Origin: Pandoraea norimbergensis
Lineage (GTDB): Bacteria > Pseudomonadota > Gammaproteobacteria > Burkholderiales > Burkholderiaceae
Assembly: GCF_001465545.3 (NCBI RefSeq)
Contig: NZ_CP013480.3
Location: 3,534,001-3,598,000, forward strand
Length of the DNA: 64,000 nucleotides
Direction: 5' to 3'
The translations under genes and the position numbers were made by a program. The notes below the pieces were generated by a model that was given only the letters and a program-made list of their open reading frames with translations, ran no database searches and had not been told where the DNA came from. Each line of letters begins with the position of its first letter. Position 1 is the first letter of the stretch. Below, one piece after another: positions 35,343-44,000 of this stretch.

Positions 35343-36953
35343 ATGACCGCTACCCGTACCGCTTCTGCATCGAACACATCGAACGCGTCGAACGCGTCGA
35401 ACACCCCGACTGATATCGCCAGCGTGGCCACCGATCTCGACGTCATCGTCATCGGTGCAGGCATCTCGGGCATCTCGGCGGCGCACTACCTCCGCGAGCG
35501 CTGCCCCGGCACACGCTTCGCGATGCTTGAGGCCCGGCAGTCGCTGGGCGGCACGTGGGACCTGTTCCGCTATCCCGGCGTACGCTCCGACTCCGACATG
35601 TTCACGCTCGGCTTCAGCTTCCGGCCGTGGAATAGCAATCAGGCCATCGCCGACGGCGGCAAGATTCTCGACTATCTCAAAGACACCGCGCACGCCGAAG
35701 GGCTCGACGGCCTGATTCGATACGGTCACAAGTTGCGTGAGGCGCGATGGGATTCGGGCATCGCGCGCTGGACGCTCGACATCGAGCGCACCTTCCCCGA
35801 TGGTCGACAAGAAACGCAGCATCTGACGTGCCGCTTTCTCTTCATGTGCAGCGGCTACTACGCGTACGACGCCGGCCACTCGCCGGCATGGCCCGGCATG
35901 AATGACTTCACCGGCAAACTGGTTCACCCGCAACACTGGCCGGCGAATCTCGATTACCGCGACAAACGCGTGGTCGTCATCGGCAGCGGTGCCACTGCGG
36001 TGACGCTGCTGCCGAACATGGCAACGAGTGCCGCCCACGTCACGATGCTGCAACGCTCGCCCAGCTACATCCTGTCGATGCCGTCACGCGACGGCGTGGC
36101 TGAGCGATTGCGCGCGCTGCTGCCCGCGGGACTAGCCCATCGCATCGTGCGTATGAAAAACGTGTTGGTGGCGCTGGGCTTCTACAACGCCGCGCGCCGA
36201 TGGCCGAACGCGATACGACGCGTGTTGATCAAGCGAGCGGCGCGTCAGGCGCTCGGGCACGTGGATGTCGCGCGCGATCTCTCGCCGCGTTACAACCCGT
36301 GGGATCAACGGCTATGCCTTGCACCGGGGGGGGACATTTTCAAAGCGCTGCGCAGCGGCCGTGCCTCCATCGTGACCGACGAAATTGCGTCGTTCACGCC
36401 GACGGGGCTTGCCCTCAAGAGCGGCAAAACGCTCGACGCGGACATTGTGGTGACGGCGACCGGACTGCGCGTGCAACTGATGGGCGGCGCGAAATTGTTC
36501 GTCGACGGTGAGCCGATCGCGCTGGCCGACACCGTCTCGTATAAGGGCATGATGTACAGCGGCGTGCCCAATCTGGCGTCGATCTTCGGTTACACGAATG
36601 CGTCGTGGACATTGAAAGCCGAGTTGATCGCGCAGTACGTCTGCCGTCTCGTCAATCACATGAACAAGCGTGGCTACGACACGTGCGTGCCCCAGCTGCG
36701 CCCGCACGAGCACGCCGAATTGCCGGCGATCGGGCTCACTTCCGGCTACATTCAGCGAGCCGCCGGCGAGTTGCCCAAGCAAGGGGGCCGCAAGCCGTGG
36801 GTGTTCTATCAGAGCTATTTCCGCGACGTACGCCTGATGCGCTGGGGCCGCGTCGACGACGGGGCCATGCGCTTCGAGCGACGCGCCACGCGCGAGGTCG
36901 AAACCCCGCAAGTTGCCGACTTGCCGAGTGGCATGAAAGCGGCGTCGTGTTAG
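35343..36953 (+). CDS. FAD-dependent monooxygenase, Baeyer-Villiger type
   Basis: A 536-residue flavoprotein monooxygenase. It has the FAD-binding VIVIGAGISGISAAHYL (about 34-50), the NADPH-binding VVVIGSGATAVTLLP (about 208-222), and the Baeyer-Villiger fingerprint FxGxxxHxxxW as FTGKLVHPQHW (189-199). It probably oxidises a ketone to an ester (or a related carbonyl substrate) using NADPH and O2. The upstream SDR could supply the ketone and the downstream hydrolase could cleave the ester. The N-terminal 25 residues are a low-complexity Asn/Ser/Ala/Thr stretch encoded by 9-bp repeats (TCGAACGCG type) near 35374-35405. The usual family length is about 490-500. Confidence 0.9.
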   Translation: MTATRTASASNTSNASNASNTPTDIASVATDLDVIVIGAGISGISAAHYLRERCPGTRFAMLEARQSLGGTWDLFRYPGVRSDSDMFTLGFSFRPWNSNQAIADGGKILDYLKDTAHAEGLDGLIRYGHKLREARWDSGIARWTLDIERTFPDGRQETQHLTCRFLFMCSGYYAYDAGHSPAWPGMNDFTGKLVHPQHWPANLDYRDKRVVVIGSGATAVTLLPNMATSAAHVTMLQRSPSYILSMPSRDGVAERLRALLPAGLAHRIVRMKNVLVALGFYNAARRWPNAIRRVLIKRAARQALGHVDVARDLSPRYNPWDQRLCLAPGGDIFKALRSGRASIVTDEIASFTPTGLALKSGKTLDADIVVTATGLRVQLMGGAKLFVDGEPIALADTVSYKGMMYSGVPNLASIFGYTNASWTLKAELIAQYVCRLVNHMNKRGYDTCVPQLRPHEHAELPAIGLTSGYIQRAAGELPKQGGRKPWVFYQSYFRDVRLMRWGRVDDGAMRFERRATREVETPQVADLPSGMKAASC

Positions 36954-37040
36954 GCGCGCTGCGTCGTTGACATCCATCGACGGCATGTTTGACATCGACA
37001 CCTTCAAGATGCCTGAACTTCTCCTCCTCGGCACGGCCTC

Positions 37041-38087
37041 ATGACCGCATTCAACTCACTGCCCGACATCATGCTCATTGCCTACTTGCTCGGTTGTCTC
37101 GTGATCGCCTTCGCCGTGATCGTGCTGGTGCTCGTGCGCTTCACCCAGCGCGTAGCCAAACGCGCCGAGGCCGCTGTGCCGCCGGACGGTCAGTTTCTGG
37201 ACATGGATGGCGAACGTTTGCACTACGTCGATTTCGGCAGCGGGCCGGCGGTCGTGTTCGTGCATGGCCTGTGCGGTCAGCTACGTAACTTCGCGTACTT
37301 GCCCCTTGCGGAGATGTCACGTACGCATCGGTTGATCCTGATCGACCGGCCGGGCTCTGGTTACTCGACACGCTCACCGGAAAGCGACGGCAACATCGCG
37401 GCGCAGGCGGCGGTTGTCGCGAGACTGATCACGACACTGAGACTTGAGCGCCCGCTCGTCGTCGGCCACTCGCTTGGCGGTGCCGTCGCGCTGGCGCTGG
37501 CCCTCAACCACGGCGAGCAAGTGGGTGCGCTGGCGTTGATCGCGCCGCTCACGCAACCGGTGTCCCAGCCGCCCAAGGCATTTCGCGCGCTGGCGGTACG
37601 CAGCGCGTGGTGGCGCCGCTGGATCGGTCGCACGCTGGCGGTGCCGGTCGGCATGATGACTGGCCGCACGACACTCACTTACGTGTTCGGTCCTGAAGAT
37701 GCGCCGAAAGACTTCCTGATCCGCGGTGGCGGCGCACTGGGCTTCCGCCCGGGCAATTTCTACGCGGCCTCGGTCGACATGCTCGCCGCAGAACGCGACA
37801 TGCCGGGTATCAGCGCACGCTACGGCTCGCTGAGCGTACCCGTCGACGTGCTGTACGGGCGCAGCGACCGGATTCTCGACTACCGCGTGCATGGCGAGGG
37901 ACTACCGCGTGGCTATTCGGCGGCGCGGCTGACGCTGATTGAGGGCGGACACATGCTCCCCGTCACACAACCCGAGACCACGATGCGGTGGTTGCAAGCA
38001 GTAGCGGCGCGTGCACAAGGCGCAGCGAGCGCTGCGTCTGCCGCGCCGGCAACGGTGTCTACGCACGCGGCAAATGACGCGGTGTGA
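37041..38087 (+). CDS. Alpha/beta hydrolase with N-terminal membrane anchor
   Basis: A 348-residue alpha/beta hydrolase. Residues 10-33 are a single hydrophobic helix, so the enzyme is membrane-anchored. The fold is clear: oxyanion strand VVFVHGLCGQLRNF, LILIDRPGSGYS, nucleophile S144 in VGHSLGGAVAL, an acid near YGRSDRILD, and the catalytic histidine in EGGHMLPV. An Ala/Thr-rich C-terminal tail follows. It lies 87 bp after the monooxygenase gene on the same strand and may hydrolyse its ester product; the exact substrate is unknown. Confidence 0.88.
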   Translation: MTAFNSLPDIMLIAYLLGCLVIAFAVIVLVLVRFTQRVAKRAEAAVPPDGQFLDMDGERLHYVDFGSGPAVVFVHGLCGQLRNFAYLPLAEMSRTHRLILIDRPGSGYSTRSPESDGNIAAQAAVVARLITTLRLERPLVVGHSLGGAVALALALNHGEQVGALALIAPLTQPVSQPPKAFRALAVRSAWWRRWIGRTLAVPVGMMTGRTTLTYVFGPEDAPKDFLIRGGGALGFRPGNFYAASVDMLAAERDMPGISARYGSLSVPVDVLYGRSDRILDYRVHGEGLPRGYSAARLTLIEGGHMLPVTQPETTMRWLQAVAARAQGAASAASAAPATVSTHAANDAV

Positions 38088-38147
38088 CGCTTCCAGTGGC
38101 ACACTAACGGCTTCGCGACTCCGCTTGGCCTATGTGCCGGCAGCGCC

Positions 38148-39890
38148 ATGTCCGTCATCACCGATTCGCGTCCGTCTGTCCCTTCCCTGCGTCAAGCAGC
38201 GAGTCTCGTCGTGCTGCGCGCGCGACCGAGCGGCATGGAAGTGCTGCTGCTGCGCCGCGCCGTGCGCGCCAACGATTTCAGTTCCGATGCCTATGTTTTC
38301 CCCGGCGGGGTGGTGGATGCCGCCGACCGGGGCGCGCATGCCGCGTGCTACGGGCTCGACGATGCGGCGGCGAGCGATCGCCTGCATCTGCCCGAGGGCG
38401 GACTCGACTACTACATTGCCGCGATTCGCGAATGTTTTGAAGAGACCGGCGTTTTGTTTGCCGACGTTGCGCGTGGCGATGCCGGAAGCCATGTGGATGA
38501 CGTCATCGCTGACGACAGTGCGAACGGCCGAGCCGGCACGCCGATCGACAGCGCCCGCCTGACGGCCATTCGCGCGCATCGTGAAGCGCTGCATGACGCG
38601 GCGATCGATCTGACGTCCCTCTGCCGAACATTCGACATACGACTGGCACCGGCCCGGTTGCATTACCTGAGCCACTGGGTGACGCCGCTTGCGCTACCGA
38701 AACGATTCGACACCCGCTTCTTTCTCGCGGTGTTGCCCGATGGGCAACAGGCCGAAGTCGATCAGGTGGAGACGGCAGCACACCGCTGGATGCGCCCCGC
38801 CTATGCCTTCGCCCACGCCGAGCAACTTCGCTTGTTGCCGCCGACGCGCAAGCTTCTGCAATGGCTGGAAAGCATGGGCGATGTCGACACCGCCGTGGCC
38901 GCCGCGCAGGCGCTGACCGAAGTGCCCCGCATTCAGCCGCGGCTGGCCGAAGGCAAGCGTGGCCGCTGGCCCGTGACACCCGGCGAACCCGCATGGGCTG
39001 AGTTGTCGCTGACTGATCCGCAGGAACAAGGCACGGGCAGCTACGACATCGTGCCGGGACGCGTGGTTGCGCTCATGCCGGGCGTCCTGCGGGTGAGCGC
39101 CCCCAATCCGGGGATGATGACGGGCCCCGGCACGAACACGTATCTCATAGGCGGCGGCACGGCCAACGCGTGGGCGGTGATCGACCCGGGGCCTGACGAT
39201 CCGTCGCATATCGACGCGATTTTGCGGGCAGCGCCGGGCGAGATCCGCCAGATTTTCGTCACGCATACCCATCGCGATCATTCGCCGGCCGCCCGTACGC
39301 TCGCGGCGCGCACGGGGGCAACGACATACGGGATGCCTGCGCAACACGAGGAAGGTCAGGATCTGACGTTTGTGCCAGACGTCATGCTGGCGGACAGCGA
39401 TGCGGTGGTGTTACCCGATGGGCGCACGCTGCGTGCCATTCATACCCCGGGACACGCGGCCAACCATCTCTGCTATGCACTCGACGAGGCGAAGCTCGTC
39501 TTCACCGGCGATCACGTCATGCAGGGCTCGACGGTTGTCATCAATCCCCCCGACGGGCATATGGCAACGTATCTGCGGTCGCTGGAAAAGCTGGCAGCAC
39601 TCGCGCCCGAGTGGCTGGCACCGGGGCACGGTTTCGTCATGGATCAACCGGCACAGCGCATTGCCCGGTTGGTCGCCCACCGTCTCCAGCGCGAAGCACG
39701 CGTGCTCGACGCGCTACGCCAGCATGGGCCGGCGACGATCGAGACGCTGACGCCGATCGTGTACGACGATGTGCCGGCGGTGCGTCACGCGGTGGCGCGT
39801 CGCTCGCTGAGCGCGCATCTGGAGAAACTCGCAGAAGACCGCCTCGCCGTGCATCAAGCCGAGGGGCTTTGGGTCGCTACCGACGCCTGA
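38148..39890 (+). CDS. Nudix hydrolase / metallo-beta-lactamase-fold fusion protein
   Basis: A 580-residue two-domain protein. The N-terminal part (about 15-260) is a Nudix domain of the NUDT7/NUDT8/NUDT19 kind: FPGGVVDAAD then a diverged box AAIRECFEETGVLF (91-104) with an insertion between the two. The C-terminal part (about 300-580) is an MBL-fold hydrolase like LACTB2, with TNTYLIGG, the zinc motif THTHRDHSPA near residue 375, HTPGHAANHLCY, TGDHVMQ and APGHG, followed by a helical tail. The Nudix half suggests CoA or dinucleotide cleavage and the MBL half RNA or thioester hydrolysis, but the joint substrate is unknown. It follows the hydrolase gene by 60 bp. Confidence 0.9.
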   Translation: MSVITDSRPSVPSLRQAASLVVLRARPSGMEVLLLRRAVRANDFSSDAYVFPGGVVDAADRGAHAACYGLDDAAASDRLHLPEGGLDYYIAAIRECFEETGVLFADVARGDAGSHVDDVIADDSANGRAGTPIDSARLTAIRAHREALHDAAIDLTSLCRTFDIRLAPARLHYLSHWVTPLALPKRFDTRFFLAVLPDGQQAEVDQVETAAHRWMRPAYAFAHAEQLRLLPPTRKLLQWLESMGDVDTAVAAAQALTEVPRIQPRLAEGKRGRWPVTPGEPAWAELSLTDPQEQGTGSYDIVPGRVVALMPGVLRVSAPNPGMMTGPGTNTYLIGGGTANAWAVIDPGPDDPSHIDAILRAAPGEIRQIFVTHTHRDHSPAARTLAARTGATTYGMPAQHEEGQDLTFVPDVMLADSDAVVLPDGRTLRAIHTPGHAANHLCYALDEAKLVFTGDHVMQGSTVVINPPDGHMATYLRSLEKLAALAPEWLAPGHGFVMDQPAQRIARLVAHRLQREARVLDALRQHGPATIETLTPIVYDDVPAVRHAVARRSLSAHLEKLAEDRLAVHQAEGLWVATDA

Positions 39891-39910
39891 GCGCGCGCTT
39901 CCTTTACGAC

Positions 39911-40159
39911 TTAGTCGTCACCGTCGCCGAGCAACTCGTCGACGATGCGTTCCCCCGCTTTGCGCCCCGCCATTTCAGCATCGACGCGATTGTCTCGATG
40001 GCCATCGGGCGAGCGCACTTCCGGCCCCTCCGGCTTGCCGTGGCGTGAGACTTGCACCAGATAGTCCCAAGGGCCGGCGTACTCGTTCTGAAACGCCTTG
40101 ACGCGAATCGCATAGCCGGCGCGATATTCGTACATCTGCTCGTGGGAGGCATAGCTCAT
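39911..40159 (-). CDS. Small hypothetical protein
   Basis: An 82-residue soluble protein with YRAGYAIRVKAFQNEYAGPWDYLVQVSR at the N-terminus (Trp/Tyr-rich, beta type) and a charged C-terminal helix GRKAGERIVDELLGDGDD. ATG 40159 follows CGGAGT. No family recognised. It is convergent with the Nudix-MBL gene and 59 bp downstream of the next small gene on the same strand, so the two may be co-transcribed. Confidence 0.7.
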   Translation of the reverse strand: MSYASHEQMYEYRAGYAIRVKAFQNEYAGPWDYLVQVSRHGKPEGPEVRSPDGHRDNRVDAEMAGRKAGERIVDELLGDGDD

Positions 40160-40218
40160 GACGGACTCCGGTGCGTGACGTCATACGCAGTCGCGTGACG
40201 TCGTGGCGGGATGCGTGC

Positions 40219-40479
40219 CTATCCGCGAGTGGCGCGCAGGATGACGGGTTCGGATTGAGCGCCGTCTGAAATTGCGGTAACAGCCAGCGCGACGATGGCA
40301 TCTTCGTGTTCCACGAATTGGCCGAAGAGCGCTTCCCCGGCCGCGTCACGGCCAGCGAGTTGATTGAGCGCGGCGCGCTCGATCAGGCAAGTCCAGACCC
40401 TGCCGTCCACATTGAGGTAAAAGCGCACCGACCGGTCATCATCGACGAGTCCGATGCCGCCGTGCAACGTTGCTCCCAT
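40219..40479 (-). CDS. Small DUF1488-like protein
   Basis: An 86-residue soluble protein with ATG 40479 after GGAGAAG; an in-frame ATG 16 codons upstream lacks a ribosome site. The sequence VRFYLNVDGRVWTCLIERAALNQL, an acidic central helix and a short C-terminal strand EPVILRAT resemble the DUF1488 family, small beta-proteobacterial proteins of unknown role. The family call rests on pattern memory only. Probably transcribed with the 39911-40159 gene. Confidence 0.65.
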   Translation of the reverse strand: MGATLHGGIGLVDDDRSVRFYLNVDGRVWTCLIERAALNQLAGRDAAGEALFGQFVEHEDAIVALAVTAISDGAQSEPVILRATRG

Positions 40480-40956
40480 CGCACTTCTCCAATTTCCGGA
40501 TGATGCCCAATCGTCAAATTCTGACAAAAAATGCTATCACTTTCGGATTGTGTTCGTATTTTTTACCTATCAAAACTGGCAGCATAAAAAAACCCGCCTG
40601 AGAGAGGCGGGCTGAGAAAACCGGAACGCACGGGGCACCATGACTATCCCGGGAAGACAGGGTCATGAAAACATGACAAACCCATTATGCGTCGGCGCAA
40701 TGTCGGCGGCGAAGCCTTCCACGACGGGAGTTAGATCTAGATCAAGAATGTTGGCATCCCTGTTTCTTGGCGCCACGACGCATGAGACGCGCGTCACAAA
40801 AATGCAACATATTTATGCATCAGCAGCCGGGCATCATGGATGTTTCGTGAAGTCGTCGTCTGTATTTTTGCTTAGTTCTCCACATTTACTCGATTTCCCT
40901 AATCTGTTAAGGTGCGGATCGTCTAAGAAATTCGTACGAAGTCAAGAGATTCTAAA
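40480..40956 (+). other. 477-bp stretch without a protein gene
   Basis: No credible coding frame. It contains a minus-strand intrinsic terminator at 40585-40614 whose transcript must start to its right, and an AT-rich part (about 40780-40950) that must hold the promoter of the Wzz-like genes. Confidence 0.45.
40585..40614 (-). terminator. Rho-independent terminator on minus strand, gene unassigned
   Basis: On the minus strand AGCCCGCC pairs with GGCGGG(TT) around TCTCTCA and is followed by a run of seven T (plus-strand A run at 40586-40592). No minus-strand gene lies within 3 kb to its right. Confidence 0.75.
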
Positions 40957-42195
40957 ATGAATGCGAAATTTCACAACGGGGAGACCGAAGAGCCGTTTAT
41001 CCCAAGCTGGGTATATCGACTTGTCGCTCGGTGGAAGTTTTTTCTGCCTTTGGCTGTTGCGCTCGCCGCGTTGATTTATTTAGCGCTCCATGCGATCGCC
41101 TACAAATATGAAAGCAATGGATTTGTGCTGCTGCGTCGTGACGTTTCTCTCTACAACGCACAGCGGCAAGCGTTCTACGATGGCGCGTTGCTGCGTCGTT
41201 ATCTGACGAGCAAAAACAAGCTCGAAACCCCCGAAGGCCAGTTCCTGCTGCACTCGGTCGGTAGTGGGTTTATCGCCAAGCACCTCACACTGACAATGCC
41301 TTACAGCAGGGACGATGCTCGCTACGTCGGTGACAAAGATCGGTCAGCGCTGATTTCTACCGGTCTTGACCTGACCATGCAGAGTCGCACCTCAGGCGAA
41401 CAAGCGGCTGCGCGTATGCATTTGTTGGCAGGGTTTGTTGTCGACGCGATGCTCAAGCAAACGCTCATGTCAGAGCTGCGCAACAAGCTGGTGGCCGCGC
41501 GAAGCCAGCGCCAAGTCCTCGACAATCAGTTGATCGAAGCGAACCTTAGCCTGCGCGAACTGACGAGCCGCCTGGACGCCACGCGCCAGATCGCTGCGCG
41601 CTACCCGGAATCGTCACGCCTGAACGATCGCCAGTTGTTGACGACAACCGGTGACTCCGGGCGATTCCTGTCGCCGATGGCCCAGATGATCGGACTGGAA
41701 TCCGACATCGCCGCCGTCAAGACTTCGCTCGATCGCCTGAAACGCCAGGAAACACAGAACAACATTGCGCTTCAGTTCTACGAAGGCCTGTTTGCCAAAC
41801 TACCGGCGGACCCGACCGGCGAGCAGTTGCTTGGCAACTTTGTTGCCGCCATTGGGCACTATTTCGGCGACACCAGCCCGACCGACGACGTTCGGCGCGA
41901 AGTCTTCAATACGCAGTTGCTGATTGTTCAATCCATGCGCTCCCAGGGTCTGGACGCGCCGCGCTTTACCTCGGGCCCTACCGTTCCGTCGCGAAAGCAA
42001 GGCCCGTCGCCGCTGGTCCTGTTGCTCGCAGGCACTGCGCTCGCCACGTTGTTTGCGACCGTCGCAACGCTGGTCTTCGATTTTTTCGCACTCGGAAAGC
42101 ACCTTCGGCGCACTGGGGACACCTCATCTGCCACGCCATTGGCAGCGATTACCGAGCCCCCTCGAGAACTGACTCGCGAAGCGCGTAGCGCGTGA
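40957..42195 (+). CDS. Wzz/KpsE-like polysaccharide co-polymerase-type membrane protein (copy 1)
   Basis: A 412-residue protein with the layout of polysaccharide chain-length or capsule-export inner-membrane proteins: a short cytoplasmic start, a membrane helix at about 28-50, a long helical periplasmic domain (coiled coil around 170-210), and a second membrane helix at about 350-372. A Pro/Gly motif just before the second helix (FTSGPTVPSRKQGPSP) fits the PCP pattern. It is clearly paralogous to the next gene (MAQMIGLESDIA, IALQFYE, DAPRF..GPT shared). No glycosyltransferase or polymerase gene is near. The gene body is less GC-rich than its neighbours. Function is inferred only. Confidence 0.6.
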   Translation: MNAKFHNGETEEPFIPSWVYRLVARWKFFLPLAVALAALIYLALHAIAYKYESNGFVLLRRDVSLYNAQRQAFYDGALLRRYLTSKNKLETPEGQFLLHSVGSGFIAKHLTLTMPYSRDDARYVGDKDRSALISTGLDLTMQSRTSGEQAAARMHLLAGFVVDAMLKQTLMSELRNKLVAARSQRQVLDNQLIEANLSLRELTSRLDATRQIAARYPESSRLNDRQLLTTTGDSGRFLSPMAQMIGLESDIAAVKTSLDRLKRQETQNNIALQFYEGLFAKLPADPTGEQLLGNFVAAIGHYFGDTSPTDDVRREVFNTQLLIVQSMRSQGLDAPRFTSGPTVPSRKQGPSPLVLLLAGTALATLFATVATLVFDFFALGKHLRRTGDTSSATPLAAITEPPRELTREARSA

Positions 42196-42209
42196 ACCAA
42201 CCCATTGAA

Positions 42210-42237
42210 AAGCCGCTCTTCTGAGCGGCTTTTTTTG
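42210..42237 (+). terminator. Rho-independent terminator between the Wzz-like genes
   Basis: AAGCCGCTC (42210-42218) pairs with GAGCGGCTT (42223-42231) around TTCT, followed by six more T. Confidence 0.88.
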
Positions 42238-42343
42238 TGCGCGCGCTGCGTATGGAAGCAGCACAATGTTCATTTTGCTCTGATATCCTTGGCGGCTTTC
42301 GCAGATTGACATCCTATTTTTGCGTCGGCTTCCGAGACCCACG

Positions 42344-43507
42344 ATGGTGAAATTGGCAGAACAAAAGAACGCCTCCAAAGCGTCTACCGGAACCATCATT
42401 CTTGAGCGCATCCGGCGATATTGGGCACTCTGGCTCGTGTTGGCGACCATCATTTCGGTGGCGCTGTATCTCCTGATGAGCACCCTGCTCTATCGCTACG
42501 AAAGCCACGGCTTACTGATCGTCAAGCAAAGTCTGGTTCAGTTCAAATCCGAAAGCCCCGCCTTTTCCGACGACGTCCTGCTCAAGCAATACCTACGCGC
42601 CAATGGCGCACTCGAAACGCCCGCAGGAAGGTGCTTCGTCGATACGCTGGATAAGCCATTTCTCAGCAAACACGTTTCGCTGCTCATGCCTTATGGCAAA
42701 GATGACCTCGCCTTTGTCAAATTGAAAGACAACGAGAATCTGACGTCGGTCGGTCTCGAACTCACCATGTCGAGCCCGATATCCGGCAGCGATGCCGCAG
42801 CCCGATTGCAGTTGTTCGCTGGTTTTCTCACTGACACCATGCTGAGCCAATCACTCACGGGGGATGTGCGACGCGCTTACATGCAGGCGCTCGAAGACAG
42901 GCAGACGCTGGACAACAAACGCATCCAGAACAACGTAAGACGCGATGAGATGACCAACTTGCTCGCGCGCACGCGTGAAATTGACGCACGCTACCCCGAC
43001 TCGGATGACATGGACCAGAGTCAATTGTTGAGTACCGATGCAGCCACCTCGGCACGTTTTCTATCGCCGATGTCGCAGATGATTGGCATTGAGTCCGACA
43101 TAGCGTCGAACAATGCGGACGCCGAGCGACTGAAGCGACGTATTGCGCAAAACGCCGTTGCCCTGCGTTTCTACGAGGCATTCAACGCGAAGGTCAAACC
43201 CACGCTCACGGGCAATCAACGGCTTCACGTGTATCTCGACGTGCTCAAGACGTTCTTCGACGACGGCCGCATGACGGATGAAATGACCCGTGAAGTGCGC
43301 AACAACCTCATGCAGCCGGTGCAACGCATCAACGCCCAAAGCATCGACACGCCGCGCTTTTCCGCCGGCCCGACGACGCCGACAAACAAGTCAGGCCCAC
43401 CATTCCTGACCTTGCTGGGGCTCGCAACCCTTGCAGGCCTGCTGCTCGCCACTGCCATGACGTTACTGATCGCCGCCCTCAGGAATCGCCGAACACATAG
43501 CGCCTGA
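42344..43507 (+). CDS. Wzz/KpsE-like polysaccharide co-polymerase-type membrane protein (copy 2)
   Basis: A 387-residue paralogue of the preceding gene with the same two-helix layout: membrane helices at about 28-50 and 355-378, and a long periplasmic helical domain. Shared blocks are YRYESHGLLIVKQ (YKYESNGFVLLRR in copy 1), MSQMIGIESDIAS, ALRFYEAF and DTPRFSAGPTTPTNKSGP. ATG 42344 (MVKLAEQ) is used; an upstream in-frame start adds eight unconserved residues. A terminator separates the two copies, so each probably has its own promoter. No polysaccharide genes are adjacent. Function inferred from architecture. Confidence 0.6.
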   Translation: MVKLAEQKNASKASTGTIILERIRRYWALWLVLATIISVALYLLMSTLLYRYESHGLLIVKQSLVQFKSESPAFSDDVLLKQYLRANGALETPAGRCFVDTLDKPFLSKHVSLLMPYGKDDLAFVKLKDNENLTSVGLELTMSSPISGSDAAARLQLFAGFLTDTMLSQSLTGDVRRAYMQALEDRQTLDNKRIQNNVRRDEMTNLLARTREIDARYPDSDDMDQSQLLSTDAATSARFLSPMSQMIGIESDIASNNADAERLKRRIAQNAVALRFYEAFNAKVKPTLTGNQRLHVYLDVLKTFFDDGRMTDEMTREVRNNLMQPVQRINAQSIDTPRFSAGPTTPTNKSGPPFLTLLGLATLAGLLLATAMTLLIAALRNRRTHSA

Positions 43508-43527
43508 TATGGCCGCCGCAAGGCAAC

Positions 43528-43570
43528 GACGCCACAGCGATATCGATCTATCGATACGGCTGTGGCGTTT
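43528..43570 (+). terminator. Hairpin terminator after copy 2
   Basis: ACGCCACAGC (43528-43537) pairs with GCTGTGGCGT (43558-43567), with an inner ATCGAT/ATCGAT pairing, and a short TTTG tail. Confidence 0.6.
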
Positions 43571-43743
43571 GTCTATGCGCACCGACGATGCGACGGCCAG
43601 ACAAGAGCGCACGCAGAGTCGACAAACGTACGTGGCTCCGACGGCTACGCAATCGATAGCAGAAGCGGGAACAACAAATGGAATAAAAAGGGATGTACTA
43701 CAGAGAAACTACGGGTGGCGGCAAAATACCGCGAAGGGGATTT

Positions 43744-43820
43744 TGGGGTGACCGATGGGACTCGAACCCACGACGACTGGAATCACAATCCAGGACTCTA
43801 CCAACTGAGCTACGGCCACC
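43744..43820 (-). tRNA. tRNA-His(GTG)
   Basis: A 77-nt cloverleaf with the extra G-1 typical of tRNA-His, an 8-bp acceptor stem GGTGGCCG/CGGTCACC (one G-U) and encoded CCA. The anticodon loop TTGTGAT gives GTG. Confidence 0.96.
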
Positions 43821-44000
43821 GCCGTGATCAACAACATGACTTGCTTGCTGAACAGAAACAAGATTATAGCGACGTTATTATCGCGTTGCCAAGCACTTTC
43901 TTCACTTCTTTTAAATATTTCTTGGCTCACACGCGTGATCGATGCGCGGCACCCTGTTCTCGCGCGGCAACGACCCGCCGCGCGCTTCCCTTTTCGGGTC

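Noticed and set aside
34202-40479. Region considered as a horizontally acquired island
   Set aside because: No mobile gene, tRNA boundary or flanking repeats; composition looks like the rest of the window by eye.
40640-40960. 106-codon plus-strand frame before the Wzz-like gene
   Set aside because: No ribosome site and no protein-like pattern; it covers the AT-rich promoter region.
43508-43743. Gap next to tRNA-His considered as an integration site
   Set aside because: No integrase gene and no direct repeat of the tRNA end was seen.
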